From Fomes fomentarius (lineage: Eukaryota; Basidiomycota; Agaricomycetes; Polyporales; Polyporaceae): 64,000 nt of DNA. Positions 12,290 through 23,829 of this stretch are shown piece after piece (within the stretch, counting starts at the first letter, position 1; every line of letters begins with the position of its first letter). The position numbers and the translations under genes were made by a program. The DNA is taken from positions 211,001 through 275,000 of the forward strand of contig JABYQN010000009.1 of the NCBI GenBank assembly GCA_022606135.1, written 5' to 3'. Below the pieces are notes generated by a model that was not told the DNA's origin, ran no database searches, and saw nothing but the letters and a program-made list of their open reading frames with translations.

Positions 12290-13423
12290 ATGTCTCACGA
12301 ACCCCTGAACCAGAGGTTTGGTATAACTGCTGCTCCTCGCTGGCTTCGAGAACACCCTGCCATCACAGACAGAGAGATCCTGCTCGAAGTGCCGCTGAAA
12401 CCCGTAAGCAAAGAGTCCTCATCCACATGTATGGATTTGCACTGAATGGATGGTGGTGATTATGGATGGCCGACCCAGTTTTGTGCTTGGAGAACAGATC
12501 AGCGTCCGTCGGCGGGAAAGATACCATATGCAGTCAAGATCGTTGCGCCCGACAGTGAAGAGGCGGAAATCTACGACCTGCTCCATCAATACGACCCTGC
12601 CTCTCCAAACCACACGCTGCCCTGCGAAGTCATTCGGGACGATCGCACGATTCTAATTATGCCATGTCTTGAGAAGATCCTCATTGATCCCAAGCGCAGA
12701 GCCTGGGATCTTGTCCCCATGTTGGATTTCTTCCGGCAAGTTGTGGAGGTGAGTCCTAACCGTCACTTGTCTAATTCGCACATCGGACGTATTCGCCATT
12801 GTAGGGGCTCGAGTTTCTACACCGTCTCAATATTGCGCACATGGTAAGACAATCACTTATCACAGATGTTGGTGTGGCTGACGTGGCTCTGCCTAGGATA
12901 TGTACGATGGTCAGGTGATCATTGCCACGGAGAGGGAAGTCGCATACCACCCACAGGTCGAGGCAGGAAAGGTTTACATCATCGACTATGGTACATCCAA
13001 GCGTCTCAACAGAGGTCCCGGCCGGCAAAACGCCATCGAATTGCCGGAAACGAACTGCAAGCCTCCGCTCGAAATGAAGTGCTTCGATCCATACTCTTGG
13101 GATATCTACTGTACTGGATATCTCTTCAAGAGTATCAGCGAGGTACGTTTGCTATTGACTGAGCACCGGGGTGATTGACTTCTATAGATGTCGTGCAGGA
13201 TGTATTTTTTGATCGACCAGAACCATGGATATTGCGAAAGTATACACAATGGCTGATAGGGCAGGAGCGTGGATGCACGACAGTCTGCCATTGCCGTCCA
13301 AGTGCTCGTAGGGCACGCCTAATGCTCATCGTCATTCAGTGTGTTGTACACATCTGGGGATTCTGTACCAAGCCAATAGACGTCGTCCGGAATCTACTCA
13401 GCCCGCCGGTTTGGCATGACTAG
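12290..13423 (+). CDS. Kinase-like protein, tandem array copy D
   Basis: Exons 12290-12403, 12479-12748, 12805-12843, 12897-13142, 13199-13423; 297 residues. It starts MSHEPLNQRFGITAAPRWLREH. Motifs: YAVKIVAPDSEEAEIYDLLH, HMDMYDGQVIIA, IIDYGTSKRL, FDPYSWDIYCTG and a tail with ERGCTTVCHCRPSARRAR. It is closest to A and E (DY in place of DF, ATEREV after the loop), which suggests A, D and E form one subgroup and B, C and F another. Confidence 0.8.
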
Positions 13424-13868
13424 TGCTCCCACCTAGTACTGAATGGATTCTCGAGTCTATTGTGCTCCCTCGTACCTAGTTCACGAGTTGTTATAGACTG
13501 ATGAATCACATCATACGACGACTTGGTACTACCCCGGTGGCGGCGGCGCATAGTACACTGAACAGTGCATCAGAATCGCAGTGGTGTGTAAAGGCAGTGT
13601 GCCTGTGATTGACGGTTGGATCAGACCACGTATTGGAATGTACAGACTGTCCGCTACAGCGGTATAACTTCAAGCTAAGGCTGGGGCCTCTTTATAACTG
13701 CGCTCTACTACCGACCATTGATCAGGACTTCGTATCTGAGATGATGAATTATCACAAAAGGTGTAGTGGGGACGGCATCTTCTTGTTCTACGTATCGCGG
13801 GCCTATTAGTCATGATTATAGAGAGAAAAACATATCCACGCTCACATCAACGAGGCTTCGGATCCTCC
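13424..13868. other. Intergenic region
   Basis: No gene supported between kinase D and the next companion copy. Confidence 0.35.
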
Positions 13869-14255
13869 TCACAGAAACTCACGGGCATCTTGCTCAAAAT
13901 GCTGCAATTTGGGGTCCCTGATGATGCCTGGCAGAGCAGCGATGGTCGCCCGCCTGTTGACGCTGGTATCCTCCTAGGGATAGGTCACCCAGATCGGGTA
14001 CACCTTATGCTGCGTTGCATCTACCCGAGGGACGTAGAGATCGAAACCGATATGAGTCGGCATGTACTTCGAGTAGTGCTCTTTGAGGAAGTCGAACGTT
14101 TCTCCATTGCGCTTGATGTGATGCTCTTGCTGCGTGTTGTCATGCACAAACCATTTGTCCTCAAGGGTTGGTATGTCTTCGATAGCGTACGTGACAACGC
14201 GTACAAGCTCTTTATATTGTGCATTTGCAAGTGCAGCAGCTTGCACACTGGCCAT
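13869..14255 (-). pseudogene. Companion gene with internal TAG, linked to kinase E
   Basis: From ATG at 14255 the frame runs 93 codons (MASVQAAALANAQYKELVRV start) to a TAG at 13976-13974. The same frame then continues for 34 codons to TGA at 13871-13869 and keeps the family block TSVNRRATIAALPGIIRD. The TAG aligns with a Lys codon (AAG) of the copy at 8158-8547. It could be read as a shortened 93-residue protein or as a nonsense allele. No known domain recognised. Divergent to kinase E. Confidence 0.6.
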
Positions 14256-14569
14256 CTTGCGAGAATTGTCATTCAAGGCACACTGTACTACATGACAGGA
14301 CGACAAAGACTCCACACATACCACAGAGTATCGCTGTCTAGGACTGAGCTTGCAATGCGCAAGGCACTCAATGGTTCACAGGTCAAGAGTGAATGGATGT
14401 AGATGGTGGAGTGCTCGAAGGGCGGTGAGGGTGATTCCGAGTCTATCAATGGGCGGACCCAGGGCGGACCGCACGATCCGACAACGCTTAGTCAAGCGCC
14501 TATAGGACGTGGCTTCAAAGCTTCATGCACATGCATCATGGTTCTGGTCACGGTTACGATCAGTCAAGC

Positions 14570-15658
14570 ATGGTGTCCATACTTGCTCCCCCCAATGGCT
14601 TAGAGAACACCCTTCTCTAACTGCTAGAGGCATTCTTCTCGAAGTCCCCCTGAAGCCGGTACGCAAACGCTCTTTTTCCTCTGTATCCCACTCATAGATT
14701 GTTCCTCTACTAAGTTTTGCGTCTGGCGATCAGTTGAGTCGACAGGAATACCCTCATATGCGGTCAAAATTGTTGAACCCGATAGCGGCGAGGCGGAGAT
14801 ATATGACGTGCTCCATCAGCACAACTACGCCTCTCCGAACCACACTCTGCCGTGCGAAGTCGTCCGTGATGAACACGCATTCTTGATCATGCCATATCTG
14901 CAGAAAATTCTGCTCCATCCCGAGCGCAAAGCCTGGGGCTTCGTTTCCATGCTGAACTTTTTCCGGCAAGTAGTAGAGGTAGGAACTGCACGTCGCTGTC
15001 ACTGATCCTACTCAGCCGTCTAACACATTTTCCACTCAGGGACTCGAGTTCTTACACCACCTCAACGTCGCGCATTTGGTGAGAACACTGGGAATCACAG
15101 ATGCTCGCGTGGTTGACATGATTTTGCTTCAGGATATGTACGATGGCCAGGTGATTATCGCGACAGAAGAGGAGGTCAAACTCTACCCGCACCTCGAGGC
15201 CGGAAAAGTCTACATCATCGACTACAGTACTTCCAAGCTTCTCAAGCAAGGCCCGGGACAGCAATATGCTATTGATCTGCCAGAAACCAACTGCACACCT
15301 CCGCTCAACATGACGCGCTTTGATCCTTACTCTTGGGATGTTTATTGCACTGGGATTTTACTCGGGAATATCACCAAGGTGAGATCGACGCCGATGTTTA
15401 ATGATCGTGACTAACACGAACTTCGTGGTGCAGAGAGTGTTCTCCACTCGCCGTACACCATGGCTACTACAATGGTACATCCAATGGCTCATAGGGAAGG
15501 AACGTGGATGCACGACAGTGTGCCACTGCCGTCCAAGTGCCCGTAGGGCACGCCAGGTGCTCGCGATCATTCAATGTGTCGTACACATCTGGAGATTCTG
15601 TACCAAGCCGATAGACGTCGTCCGTAATTTACTCAGCCCGCCTGTTCGGCCCGACTGA
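14570..15658 (+). CDS. Kinase-like protein, array copy E (exon 1 frameshifted)
   Basis: Exons 14570-14658, 14715-14978, 15040-15078, 15133-15378, 15434-15658. Exons 2-5 are open and in phase. Exon 1 starts MVSILAPP and breaks in the C-run at 14588-14593 (six C; seven restores QWLREH), exactly the same site as in copy B. The DFG motif has become DYS in IIDYSTSK, so the metal-binding glycine is lost as well as the usual Asn of the catalytic loop. A catalytically dead pseudokinase is likely even if the frame is intact in the real genome. Confidence 0.68.
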
Positions 15659-16152
15659 TACTGATCATTATTGTATGGATTTTTGATCCTGTATCTTCGT
15701 AGCCAGTTCACGAGTTGATATGAAGTGATGATTACTTTTTTTGCATCTTACCCGCATCCTCAATCGCGCGAGTCCGTGCATCGGAGTCGCAGTGGTGTTT
15801 GAAGACTGCGTTTCGCTGGGAGTCGGTTGAGACTGCGTACTGGCTGTCAATTTCACTATGGTAGTTGATCATCAAGCCTTTTGACACGAGCACTATCATG
15901 ATGTAACCGGGCTGGTCAATCATTGATGATGCAGAAACGGAACTCATCTCTCATTATAGGTCAGCAATGAGCTCCCTCGATACACCACTGCCAGGGGGCG
16001 ACATCCAAGTAACTGCCCCCCAGAATCCAGGCATGTAGTAGGGCGTAGGGCCTATTAGTACATATCTAGGAAGGCGAAATATAGGCCCAGGATGAATGGA
16101 TCTGTCTCATCCAGCATGCGGTGTTGTATAAGACCACGCATTGGTAACAATA
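15659..16152. other. Region between convergent kinase copies E and F
   Basis: Tail-to-tail intergenic stretch; no gene is supported. Confidence 0.35.
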
Positions 16153-17274
16153 TCAGTCTGGCCGAACGCGTGGTCTCAGCAGATTCCATACGAGGTGAAC
16201 CGGTTTCGTGCTCTCTTCCCAAACGTTCACGAGCCATTGGACGAAGGCAAGTACCTGGCGTGCCCGGCGAGCACTTGGGCGACAGTTGCAGACTGTCGTA
16301 CATCCACGCTCTTCCCCTATGAGCCACTGGGCATATCGCCGCAGGATCCATGGAACTGGTTGGGTCCTATATACTCTCTGCACGGTTTATGAGCGACTCA
16401 GCACTTATCAGGAAGGCCAAAGGTCTCGCTCACTTCGGTGATCTTCTTGAAGTAAATTCCTGTGCAGTATACATCCCATGCGTAGGGATCAAAGCGCGAC
16501 ATCTGTAATGGGGGCTTGCAATTTGTCTCCGGCAGTTCTATAGCGTGCTGTCGACCCGGGCCTTTCTCGAGCCTCTTGGAGGAACCGAAATCAATGAGGT
16601 ACGCCTTCCCAGCTTCGACCCCTTTGTGGTATTGGACGTCTCCCTTCCCACCGATGACCACTTGGCCATCGTATATATCCTAAACGAGCCCACGTCAGCG
16701 ACGGAGTAATGCACAGTATAGGTGTCTTCTCACCATATGCGCGATATGTAGCTGGTGTATGAACTCGAGTCCCTAGATGATTGGCCGACGATGTTATGTT
16801 GAGCCCTTGTCAAGACTACCGATTGCTTACCTCGATCACTTGGCGAAAGAATTGTAACAGGCGACCTAGGTCCCAGTTGCTGCGATCGTAGCCAAACATG
16901 ATTTCCTGAAGAAGGGGCATAACCAGGAATGTATGTTCGCCGCGAATGACATCGCATGGCAATGTATGGTTCGGGGAAGCAGGGTCGAGGCGATGGAGTA
17001 GATCGTAAATCTCGGCCTCCTCGGTGCCCAGTTTTACGACCTTGACAGCATACGGCACAGCAAAGCGGTTGTCGGTGCCCCATACACAGAACTTCCAACG
17101 CAAAGAAGCATGAGCGACTCGTGTTGCACATGAACGACGGTGGTTGCTTACCGGTTTCAGTGGCACGGTGAGCTGAATTGCCTTGGCTGTGATCGCAGGA
17201 TGCTCTCGCAGCCACTGGGGGGGAGCAAGAGGCCCCAAATCTTCCAATAGCCCATCAGATGTTGGCGTCGACAT
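16153..17274 (-). CDS. Kinase-like protein, array copy F (inverted)
   Basis: Minus-strand exons 17274-17152, 17091-16831, 16772-16734, 16679-16434, 16377-16153; 297 residues. It starts MSTPTSDGLLEDLGPLAPPQWLREH; its C-run in the APPQ codons has seven C and reads through. Motifs: YAVKVVKLGTEEAEIYDLLHRL, HMDIYDGQVVIG, LIDFGSSKRL, FDPYAWDVYCTG, and a tail with ERGCTTVCNCRPSARRAR. The only copy on the minus strand, so the array includes an inversion or inverted duplication at its right end. Confidence 0.82.
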
Positions 17275-17771
17275 CTTGGCTCTGGCGATGTAGGTAAGTG
17301 ACGCCCAAGGGACTTCTCTAGACTCCGACGACTTGGAATTGCATCGTTTATTGTACCCGGCCTGCACTCGCAACCTGACTGAGCTCCCTTAGTCTACTGC
17401 TCAAAGTTGTCCGTTTTGCGTGGACACCGCTCGACAAACTTGAAGTCTACTGTGACAGAGTGGTGACCAGTCACGGCACACACACTCAAGTACTCTAGTT
17501 TGCCTAACGTGACGTAAGTTTACACCGTTGGAAGACGGGCATAACGATTCTCATAAATCTGCTTCCTTTGGGAATGACATCTCGACCGACCGATTGATCG
17601 AGAGCGCAAGGTCAGGATTACTAGTGAAGAACGGGCGATGTGTTAGGAACATTGCTTGCTTAGCTCGTGAGCGTTCGAAACTAGGAAAGACAACAGGCAA
17701 GGGCAAGACGACGTCCATAATGGTATTAGTACACTTCTGTCCACATCTTCGTTCCACAACACATCGCCGGA
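17275..17771. other. Intergenic region
   Basis: Between the start of kinase F and the stop of the Cdc4-type gene. No gene supported. Confidence 0.35.
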
Positions 17772-18639
17772 TCACTGACTGAGAATGGTGCGGACGAAGG
17801 ACTCGTAGTTCACGTTGCCGTCTCTGCACGATATGTGTCAGATGCTGGATGAACGTGCGAAGGCGCGAAGGAATGGACATACGGCCCGATCTGCGCTCCC
17901 TTAAGCAGCTCGTCCACCTCCTCGTCCGACATCTTCTCCCCGAGCTGTGTGAGCACATACCGCAGCTCTCCGGCACCGATAAACCCGTTGCCCTCCTTGT
18001 CAAACACTTGAAAACCGCGGATGAACTCCTCTGCCGACATGCAGTCATCAGTTCTGTGCTCGACGCGCGTTGTGCAACACAGGGATGAGAGCGCGCGCGA
18101 TGATCACGCGTTTAGGGGGACGACAGAGATATATGAGACAGACCTGGCGTTCCTGCAGGCTTGAAGCCGTCTGGTCGGTTGAGGATGGTGAGGAAGCTCT
18201 TGTAGTCCACTGTCCACCATTGCATGGATCCATCCATCCATATCCCACCGCATATTCATTGTCGCCCAGCGAGATGATGATTCGAGTTGACGAAAAGGTG
18301 TTCAAGGAGCATGTTGAGCCTACACGCAAAACACGACAAACGCTGTCGGTACGTACCTTCACGGGGAGCCCCTGCAACAATATCCGCCACCTCCGCCTGT
18401 GTGGGGTTCTGGCCCAGTGCCCGGAGCAGGTCACCTAGCACTTCTCGTGGCACGGCACCCGTGCCCTTCTTGTCAAAGAGCGCAAACGCCTCCTTGTACT
18501 CTGCACCGTGCAGCGGTCCATGGGTTACCACAGTTCGTAGATCGGAGTGGCAGCCGAGGAGGGCGTACCTGCGTTATCGCTCTACCGTTTGTAGGTCAGC
18601 TTTGCGCGTGGTCGTGTGTATTACTCGTTAGCTCACCAT
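17772..18639 (-). CDS. cdc4: Cdc4-type myosin essential light chain (EF-hand protein)
   Basis: Six exons: 18639-18637, 18581-18569, 18500-18357, 18209-18144, 18030-17883, 17823-17772; 141 residues, the usual length. The joined protein begins [20 protein letters not shown], goes on through [16 protein letters not shown] and [19 protein letters not shown], and ends [12 protein letters not shown]. The first EF-hand loop starts DKKGTGAV and is degenerate; the loop [12 protein letters not shown] may still bind calcium. In fission yeast Cdc4 is the light chain of the contractile-ring myosin needed for cytokinesis, so a role at the septum is likely. The first coding exon is only the ATG, and the second is 13 nt. 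Both are needed to give the conserved N-terminus, which supports the model. Confidence 0.88.
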
Positions 18640-19535
18640 TATGTACGTAGGGAAATATCGTGAAGAGGCGAAATGGACGAAGGAGGGAGTTGGTCGCTAA
18701 TGAAGAATTGAAACAATCGCATTCCGCCCTGTTCACCACAGGCGTCTATCTTTGGAACCCCACCTTAGGGTCAAGATTACGTCCGCTTTTGGAAGCTCAG
18801 GCGCTCTAGAGGGCGCTCATTGTCAACGGTTCCCACGCCACCTCCAGGACGAACCGTGACATCGAATGTCACTCCGACCTGGTATCACATCTCCTCCCGT
18901 CGCGGGCCCCGTTATAGTCTGACTCCGTGTATGAAGGTACATTGCTACGTGACTATCGACCAAATTTGACTGTTTGTCGCTGACAACTACTAAGGCGCGT
19001 TGAAATTCTTGATGGAGTCTGCCACGTACTACTCTAGTGACTAATCGCCTCGGAATACAATCGCAAGTGGGTTGCATGCGGCGTCGTGACATATTCCCTT
19101 GAGGATGTTCTAGACCTCAAGGACGCATGACTTGTGCACGACAACAAAATCTTGGACCGTCCAAGACACCAGCGTCAACAAAATAGCATCGATGGCTGCT
19201 CTCTCGAAACTCGCCAACAGTCACAACTAGAAAGTGATCGAAGTGGACACCACTGAGTCATACGACAATATACAACAGTGATTATCGTCGATATGACTCC
19301 CTCTGCGCGTAACTCATGAGTCACGGAAGTATATATGCTACTAACAGGAGCTACAAGACTTCATCAACCGCGTGTGAATCTAAGAAACGCGAATGTTGTA
19401 TCCACTGTGTTAGTCTATGTGAGTGGAGCAACATGTACGAGGCGGGCGATGTGCGGCCCGCGATATGTTATGAGGGGATTGTACTGAAGATTATCATAGG
19501 GACACCATGATTATGGATTTTATGCGTCACAGACG
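18640..19535. other. Intergenic region
   Basis: Upstream of the Cdc4-type gene and downstream of the membrane protein gene. No supported coding or RNA gene. Confidence 0.35.
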
Positions 19536-20976
19536 CTATTCAGGATCTTCACGCCAAAGGGTCTCCCATAGCTGCACAATACTTCCTATCAAGAACGCCC
19601 ATGAACCCCAGAAGGTGGAGAGCACGCTCTGATAATTGACCTTGGGGATTAAGTACGAGATCAGTCACGTGTCAGAATCATGGGCCGTAGGGCTGGGGGA
19701 CTCACCCCAGAGGACGACAAAGAAGCGTAGCCCAGAGCACCACAAAGGGTGAACCCCACCGCTCCAAAAAGGTTCCACAATGCCACGTGCCTGAGACTTG
19801 CGTTGGTCAGCGAAGTGGTGGAGTTGCCAAACATCAAGAGGCGCACCATCCCATGCTACGAAGGTTGGGTAACCACCATCTCTTCTGTACCTCAACCATC
19901 AGGAGGAGGGATGAGATGACGAAGCCCGTTCCGCCGATCACTTGTGGCGACCAGTAGAACACGTCGGTTATTGCTGTCGGCGGGTCTTGGGGCAAGCCCT
20001 GTATGACGTTCGGTAAACCCGTTCTGGTATGATTCAGTCCATGTTTCGCGAGTCAAGATGAACTCAGACACCGACATGGTTGACACCCAGAAAATCGTCG
20101 CAGCCCATATCTGAATGAAGCATGCAAGGAAACCCAGCTCACGCCATGGACCGAATCCGCTAACAAGTGAGGTCCACGATTATATGACCACCGTACTGGA
20201 TGAGTTAAAACACGTACATCCAGCGGAACCTATGAGGGCGCTTTTCACCTTCACTGTCGTCCTTACGCGGGTCTATCAATGGGTCTTCTGAGGCCGCCTC
20301 CCCAACAACATTCCAGAGCGCCAGACCGAAGAGCTCCTCGTGGCCTGTGTTCAATGCCTCGACGTACATTAGGTAGCTGCCAACTTCGAACAGGGTGCCG
20401 CCAACGAAGGCCGACCATGCCGCCGCAGATGGCTCGTCCGACCCAACGTTTTCCAGAGGAAGAAACAGTATAAAGCCATTGACGACCTGCCGAGAGCATA
20501 AGTTCATGCATCGTCACCATTCACACAAGCAGAATGACCGCGCGCACCCAGATAGTCGATCCTAAGACAAAGACGACGGCCACCCAAAAGGAGATATCCC
20601 ATGCGAGGTGGACTTTAAGTCGGCCTTCGGAGTGATGAATGCGCTGCTTCACGATTGTAAAGCTTGGCCTCAGATGAGACGACAGTTCATGAAGTGGAGG
20701 CTCTTCTCCCTTTGCGGGAGCATGTTGCGCATGCGCTATCCGCACAGAACGCTGGCTGTACCGGTTCTTTCTTGAGGCACGGGAAGACCAGCGCGTATGA
20801 GGGCGGCCTCCAACTATCTCCTTCTCCGACGAGTTGTGCTGCACGAATATGGCTCGAGTAGAATGGAAGAGCGGGATTGGACGCGTGATAGTGTGTGGAC
20901 GGTGTAGGGCTCCCTCCGAGTCCTTGGTGTCCACCTTTCCGGCCGCGGATACGCTGTTGGACGAATGTGCTAACAT
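19536..20976 (-). CDS. Conserved fungal multipass membrane protein
   Basis: Six exons: 20976-20548, 20486-20218, 20159-20072, 19998-19847, 19790-19706, 19640-19536; 375 residues from the first in-frame ATG. After a polar, basic N-terminal 110 residues come hydrophobic segments: FWVAVVFVLGSTIWVVNG, WSAFVGGTLFEVGSYLMY, GFLACFIQIWAATIFWV, VIGGTGFVISSLLLM, ALWNLFGAVGFTLCGALGYA and FWGSWAFLIGSIVQLW. The short motifs FYWSPQVIGGTGF and LWETLWREDP near the end are conserved in an uncharacterised fungal integral membrane family that I recall without a proven role. Every splice junction restores an unbroken hydrophobic helix. The start is uncertain, since a further upstream exon cannot be excluded. Confidence 0.72.
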
Positions 20977-22875
20977 GATAGCGAGAGGTGGGTTTGTCCA
21001 ACCCGACTGGAGACGAAGATACTGTGTGGCGTACGAGCACACCGTGGCATGACGACTCCGAGCGACGAGGGGATTGTTTCGCACCCGTCATTGGTCATGG
21101 ATGACGTCGGACCGAAAAGGGACAGTATTATATATCTTCCGCACGTGGCCGAAATACACGAATAGGTTTTCGTGGGATTGGAAGAAAAGGCGATGAATAG
21201 GTTCACTTTCCATATAAAATGTAAGGTTGCCCGCCGTGTCGTTGGCCTGTTGGTGCAGTACCGCAAAGTGCACAACGCCCGCGAAGACTCGGACCAGTGG
21301 GAAGCCGGCGGTAGAGTGGGGACTCCGGAAACAAGCTCCGGTTCGCGGACATTCCAGCATCCTATTCATGCTCAGCCCTACTCAAGCCCTACTCAAGCCC
21401 TAGCACCCAAGCCCCGCTCAAATACAGCACGAGGCGTGCATGCATCGAACCTGGTTAGTGACAGAGTTTGGGGATGATTACGGTGATACAGTGGCACTTC
21501 GACTTGAGTCTTTTTCGTGCAGTAAAAGCCTGATGGTATACCAACGCAGATGGACTTCAGCTCCGCGAGACCATGCGAAGGTTTGAGAGATTTGTGGGGC
21601 TTGCCGCAGACCGCGGTACTCGCCCCATGGTCTACGGTGCTTCAACTGCCAGACACGCCACGTTACTGGCCATGAGGCAGCAAACTTACGACGTCACGCC
21701 CTGGGGCAACAGTCACGGCATAAGCAGGATAGCTCCACGGAACCCTAGAACCTTGTCCAGAGACTTGATGAAGCTGGGCGACGATAGTACCAGCGTTCTT
21801 GTCCTCTTTCTCCCAGGCTGATGTGACGATCTCGAGAACTCTCTTGGCACGTCTTTACTCCGTGAGGGTCTACGACACGCACGACTCGGCCGGCACACCA
21901 GGATGTGCTTCCCCCCTGACAGAAAGAAGCGAGCTGGTAGGGCTTGCGCGAACACCGCGGGTATGCAGGTGCTTCGAAGTGCTCGGCACAACAATGCGTG
22001 CGAGTAGAGGACTTAGGCTGGAGGTGGCTGGTACGTGCACATGACGAAGTTTGGAGATCGTTATCTACGCGCAAGTGATCGCCATGGGACTCGAGGACTC
22101 AACGTTCAACACTCACCGTCAGCGCATGTCATTGAGAGGAGTGGCGCGATGGCTGAACAAGACGCAGGACAGCATGCTTCGACGCCTCGAGGCTCCACAC
22201 ACGCAGTTGTCGCGGCGGTATAAAAGTTAGTGTCTCTCCCCGATGCAAGGCAAATCTCGAGGTCCGACCGCACTGCGGATTGATCGCAATTCCACCGCCT
22301 TATGCCCGCTGGGAGCCGTCTACGAGACGTCTTACGACAGTGCGATCTGTTGCAAGGTTTCGTAGAAGACACGCAACATGCGGCTTCGAAGACACGGGGG
22401 AGGAGCGAATTAGGCCACAACAAGAGAGTGGCATTCCGTTTTCTTGTACTGCCGCTGACTGAAGCCTGAAGCTACCATGCACAGCCTGAGAGCGCGAATG
22501 AATGCTGCCGAGCCATGCATCCACGATGATGCAGTAAGGGGGAAAACAACACATACATTTATCCAAACTAGGATCGGTCGGATCTAGAGGGAAAATATTT
22601 ATATTCAGCGGCCCTTCGAGTACCTGGCGAACGGCGGATGTACTAGAAATCATACCAGGCATCTCATTATAGTAATTGTATACAATTACAGCCAAGATTA
22701 CGGCTCAGTTGTAAAAAAAAACTTGTACGCTGCTATCCCACAATCGGAGCGGAACATAGGTGAAGCTGCATAAGGAGGATACAACCGATCCGCGGTCGGA
22801 GTGATTCAGCGGCCGGAGGAGACCCTTAGATAGATAAGAAGGAACAAACACATGGTTACGGTCAATCTGCGGCGA
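20977..22875. other. Long intergenic region
   Basis: About 1.9 kb. Open frames of 60-130 codons occur on both strands but none shows splice-linked family motifs. A short direct repeat of the unit ctactcaagcc is present near 21378-21400. I support no gene. Confidence 0.35.
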
Positions 22876-23829
22876 TTAGTGCCCAGCGGCGGACGGGGTG
22901 CGAGTGACATTAGGGTGGATCCGCCACATCTTGACATTCAAGGGCTAGCGTAGAACGGTATAGAAAGGGTGAGCCCGCCCGCATACGCCACAACTCTGGA
23001 ACGCATGAATGACGCACCTCATCCCAAGTGGCCTGGACACTTGGGCGCTGCCGCAGCATCTCGTAATACTGCATGAACCGCGCAAATTTGGGCTCCGCGA
23101 GAGCTTTGAGCAACTTCTTGCCCTCGCCCACGGGGTACTTGCCAATTTCATAACCAGCAAGCCGTATGAATCGGACCATCATGGGCGCCACGACGACGTC
23201 GGCAATTGACCATGGACCGACCGCATACCCATTGGGCACGAGAAGTGCCTGAAACGCTTCAAGCGATGGAAGGATCGAGTCGGCACGTTCTCCGCGGAAG
23301 AAGAAGCCCCTAAAGGCGTGGTGTAAGGTATCATGGGAGATGATGACGAGGAGGCGAGCACGAGCGCGTAGCTCGGGATCGCTAGGTAGTAGACCCGCGT
23401 CTGGACGGAGGTCGGCGATTAGTTCGATCAGCACCAGCGACTCTGAAAGCTTCGCGGACTCCGGAGACGGTTGGTCAGGCGGCACATGGGGGCCGCCGTA
23501 AGTGAAGGCAGGAACCTATGAGCGCGCGAGGGGCGCTATTCAACAACTTTGGGCGATTACGGCAGCTCGCAGATACCGGACTCACCAGACCCAAGGGATT
23601 CACCTTCTGCGTGAACCAAGCGGGCTTGTGTCCAGGACGAAGGTCTATCTCATACTTTGTGACCTGAAGCTTCGCCTCCTCGAGAGCAATGTGCACTCGG
23701 TGGGTGTATGGTGAATACTAAGCAGCTGTCAACGCAGGTCGGAGAAGGAGGCAGTGGAGAACATACGGGAGAGGTGTAGAAAGTGATCTGCTTCTCCGGG
23801 GTCTGGAGAGGAAGAGGTACGTGAGGCAT
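22876..23829 (-). CDS. Glutathione S-transferase
   Basis: Four exons: 23829-23767, 23717-23586, 23515-23018, 22944-22876; 253 residues. The N-terminal thioredoxin-like part reads ITFYTSPYSPYTHRVHIALE, then KYEIDLRPGHKPAWFTQKVNP (Asn-Pro turn) and LVPAFTYGG. The helical C-terminal part holds the PWSIADVVVAPMMVRF motif (N-capping Asp of GST helix 6) and ends MWRIHPNVTRTPSAAGH. At the site where omega-type enzymes have CPF/CPY there is SPY, so a Ser or Tyr may take the catalytic place. Likely a cytosolic detoxification enzyme or ligandin. The last exon is chosen because it restores the WRxHP ending; reading through the intron would give a less typical tail. Confidence 0.83.

Noticed and set aside
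20687..21091. 134-codon minus-strand frame overlapping exon 1 of the membrane protein
   Set aside because: The other frame runs into the conserved SHLRPSFTIVKQR and transmembrane blocks, so this one is a shadow.
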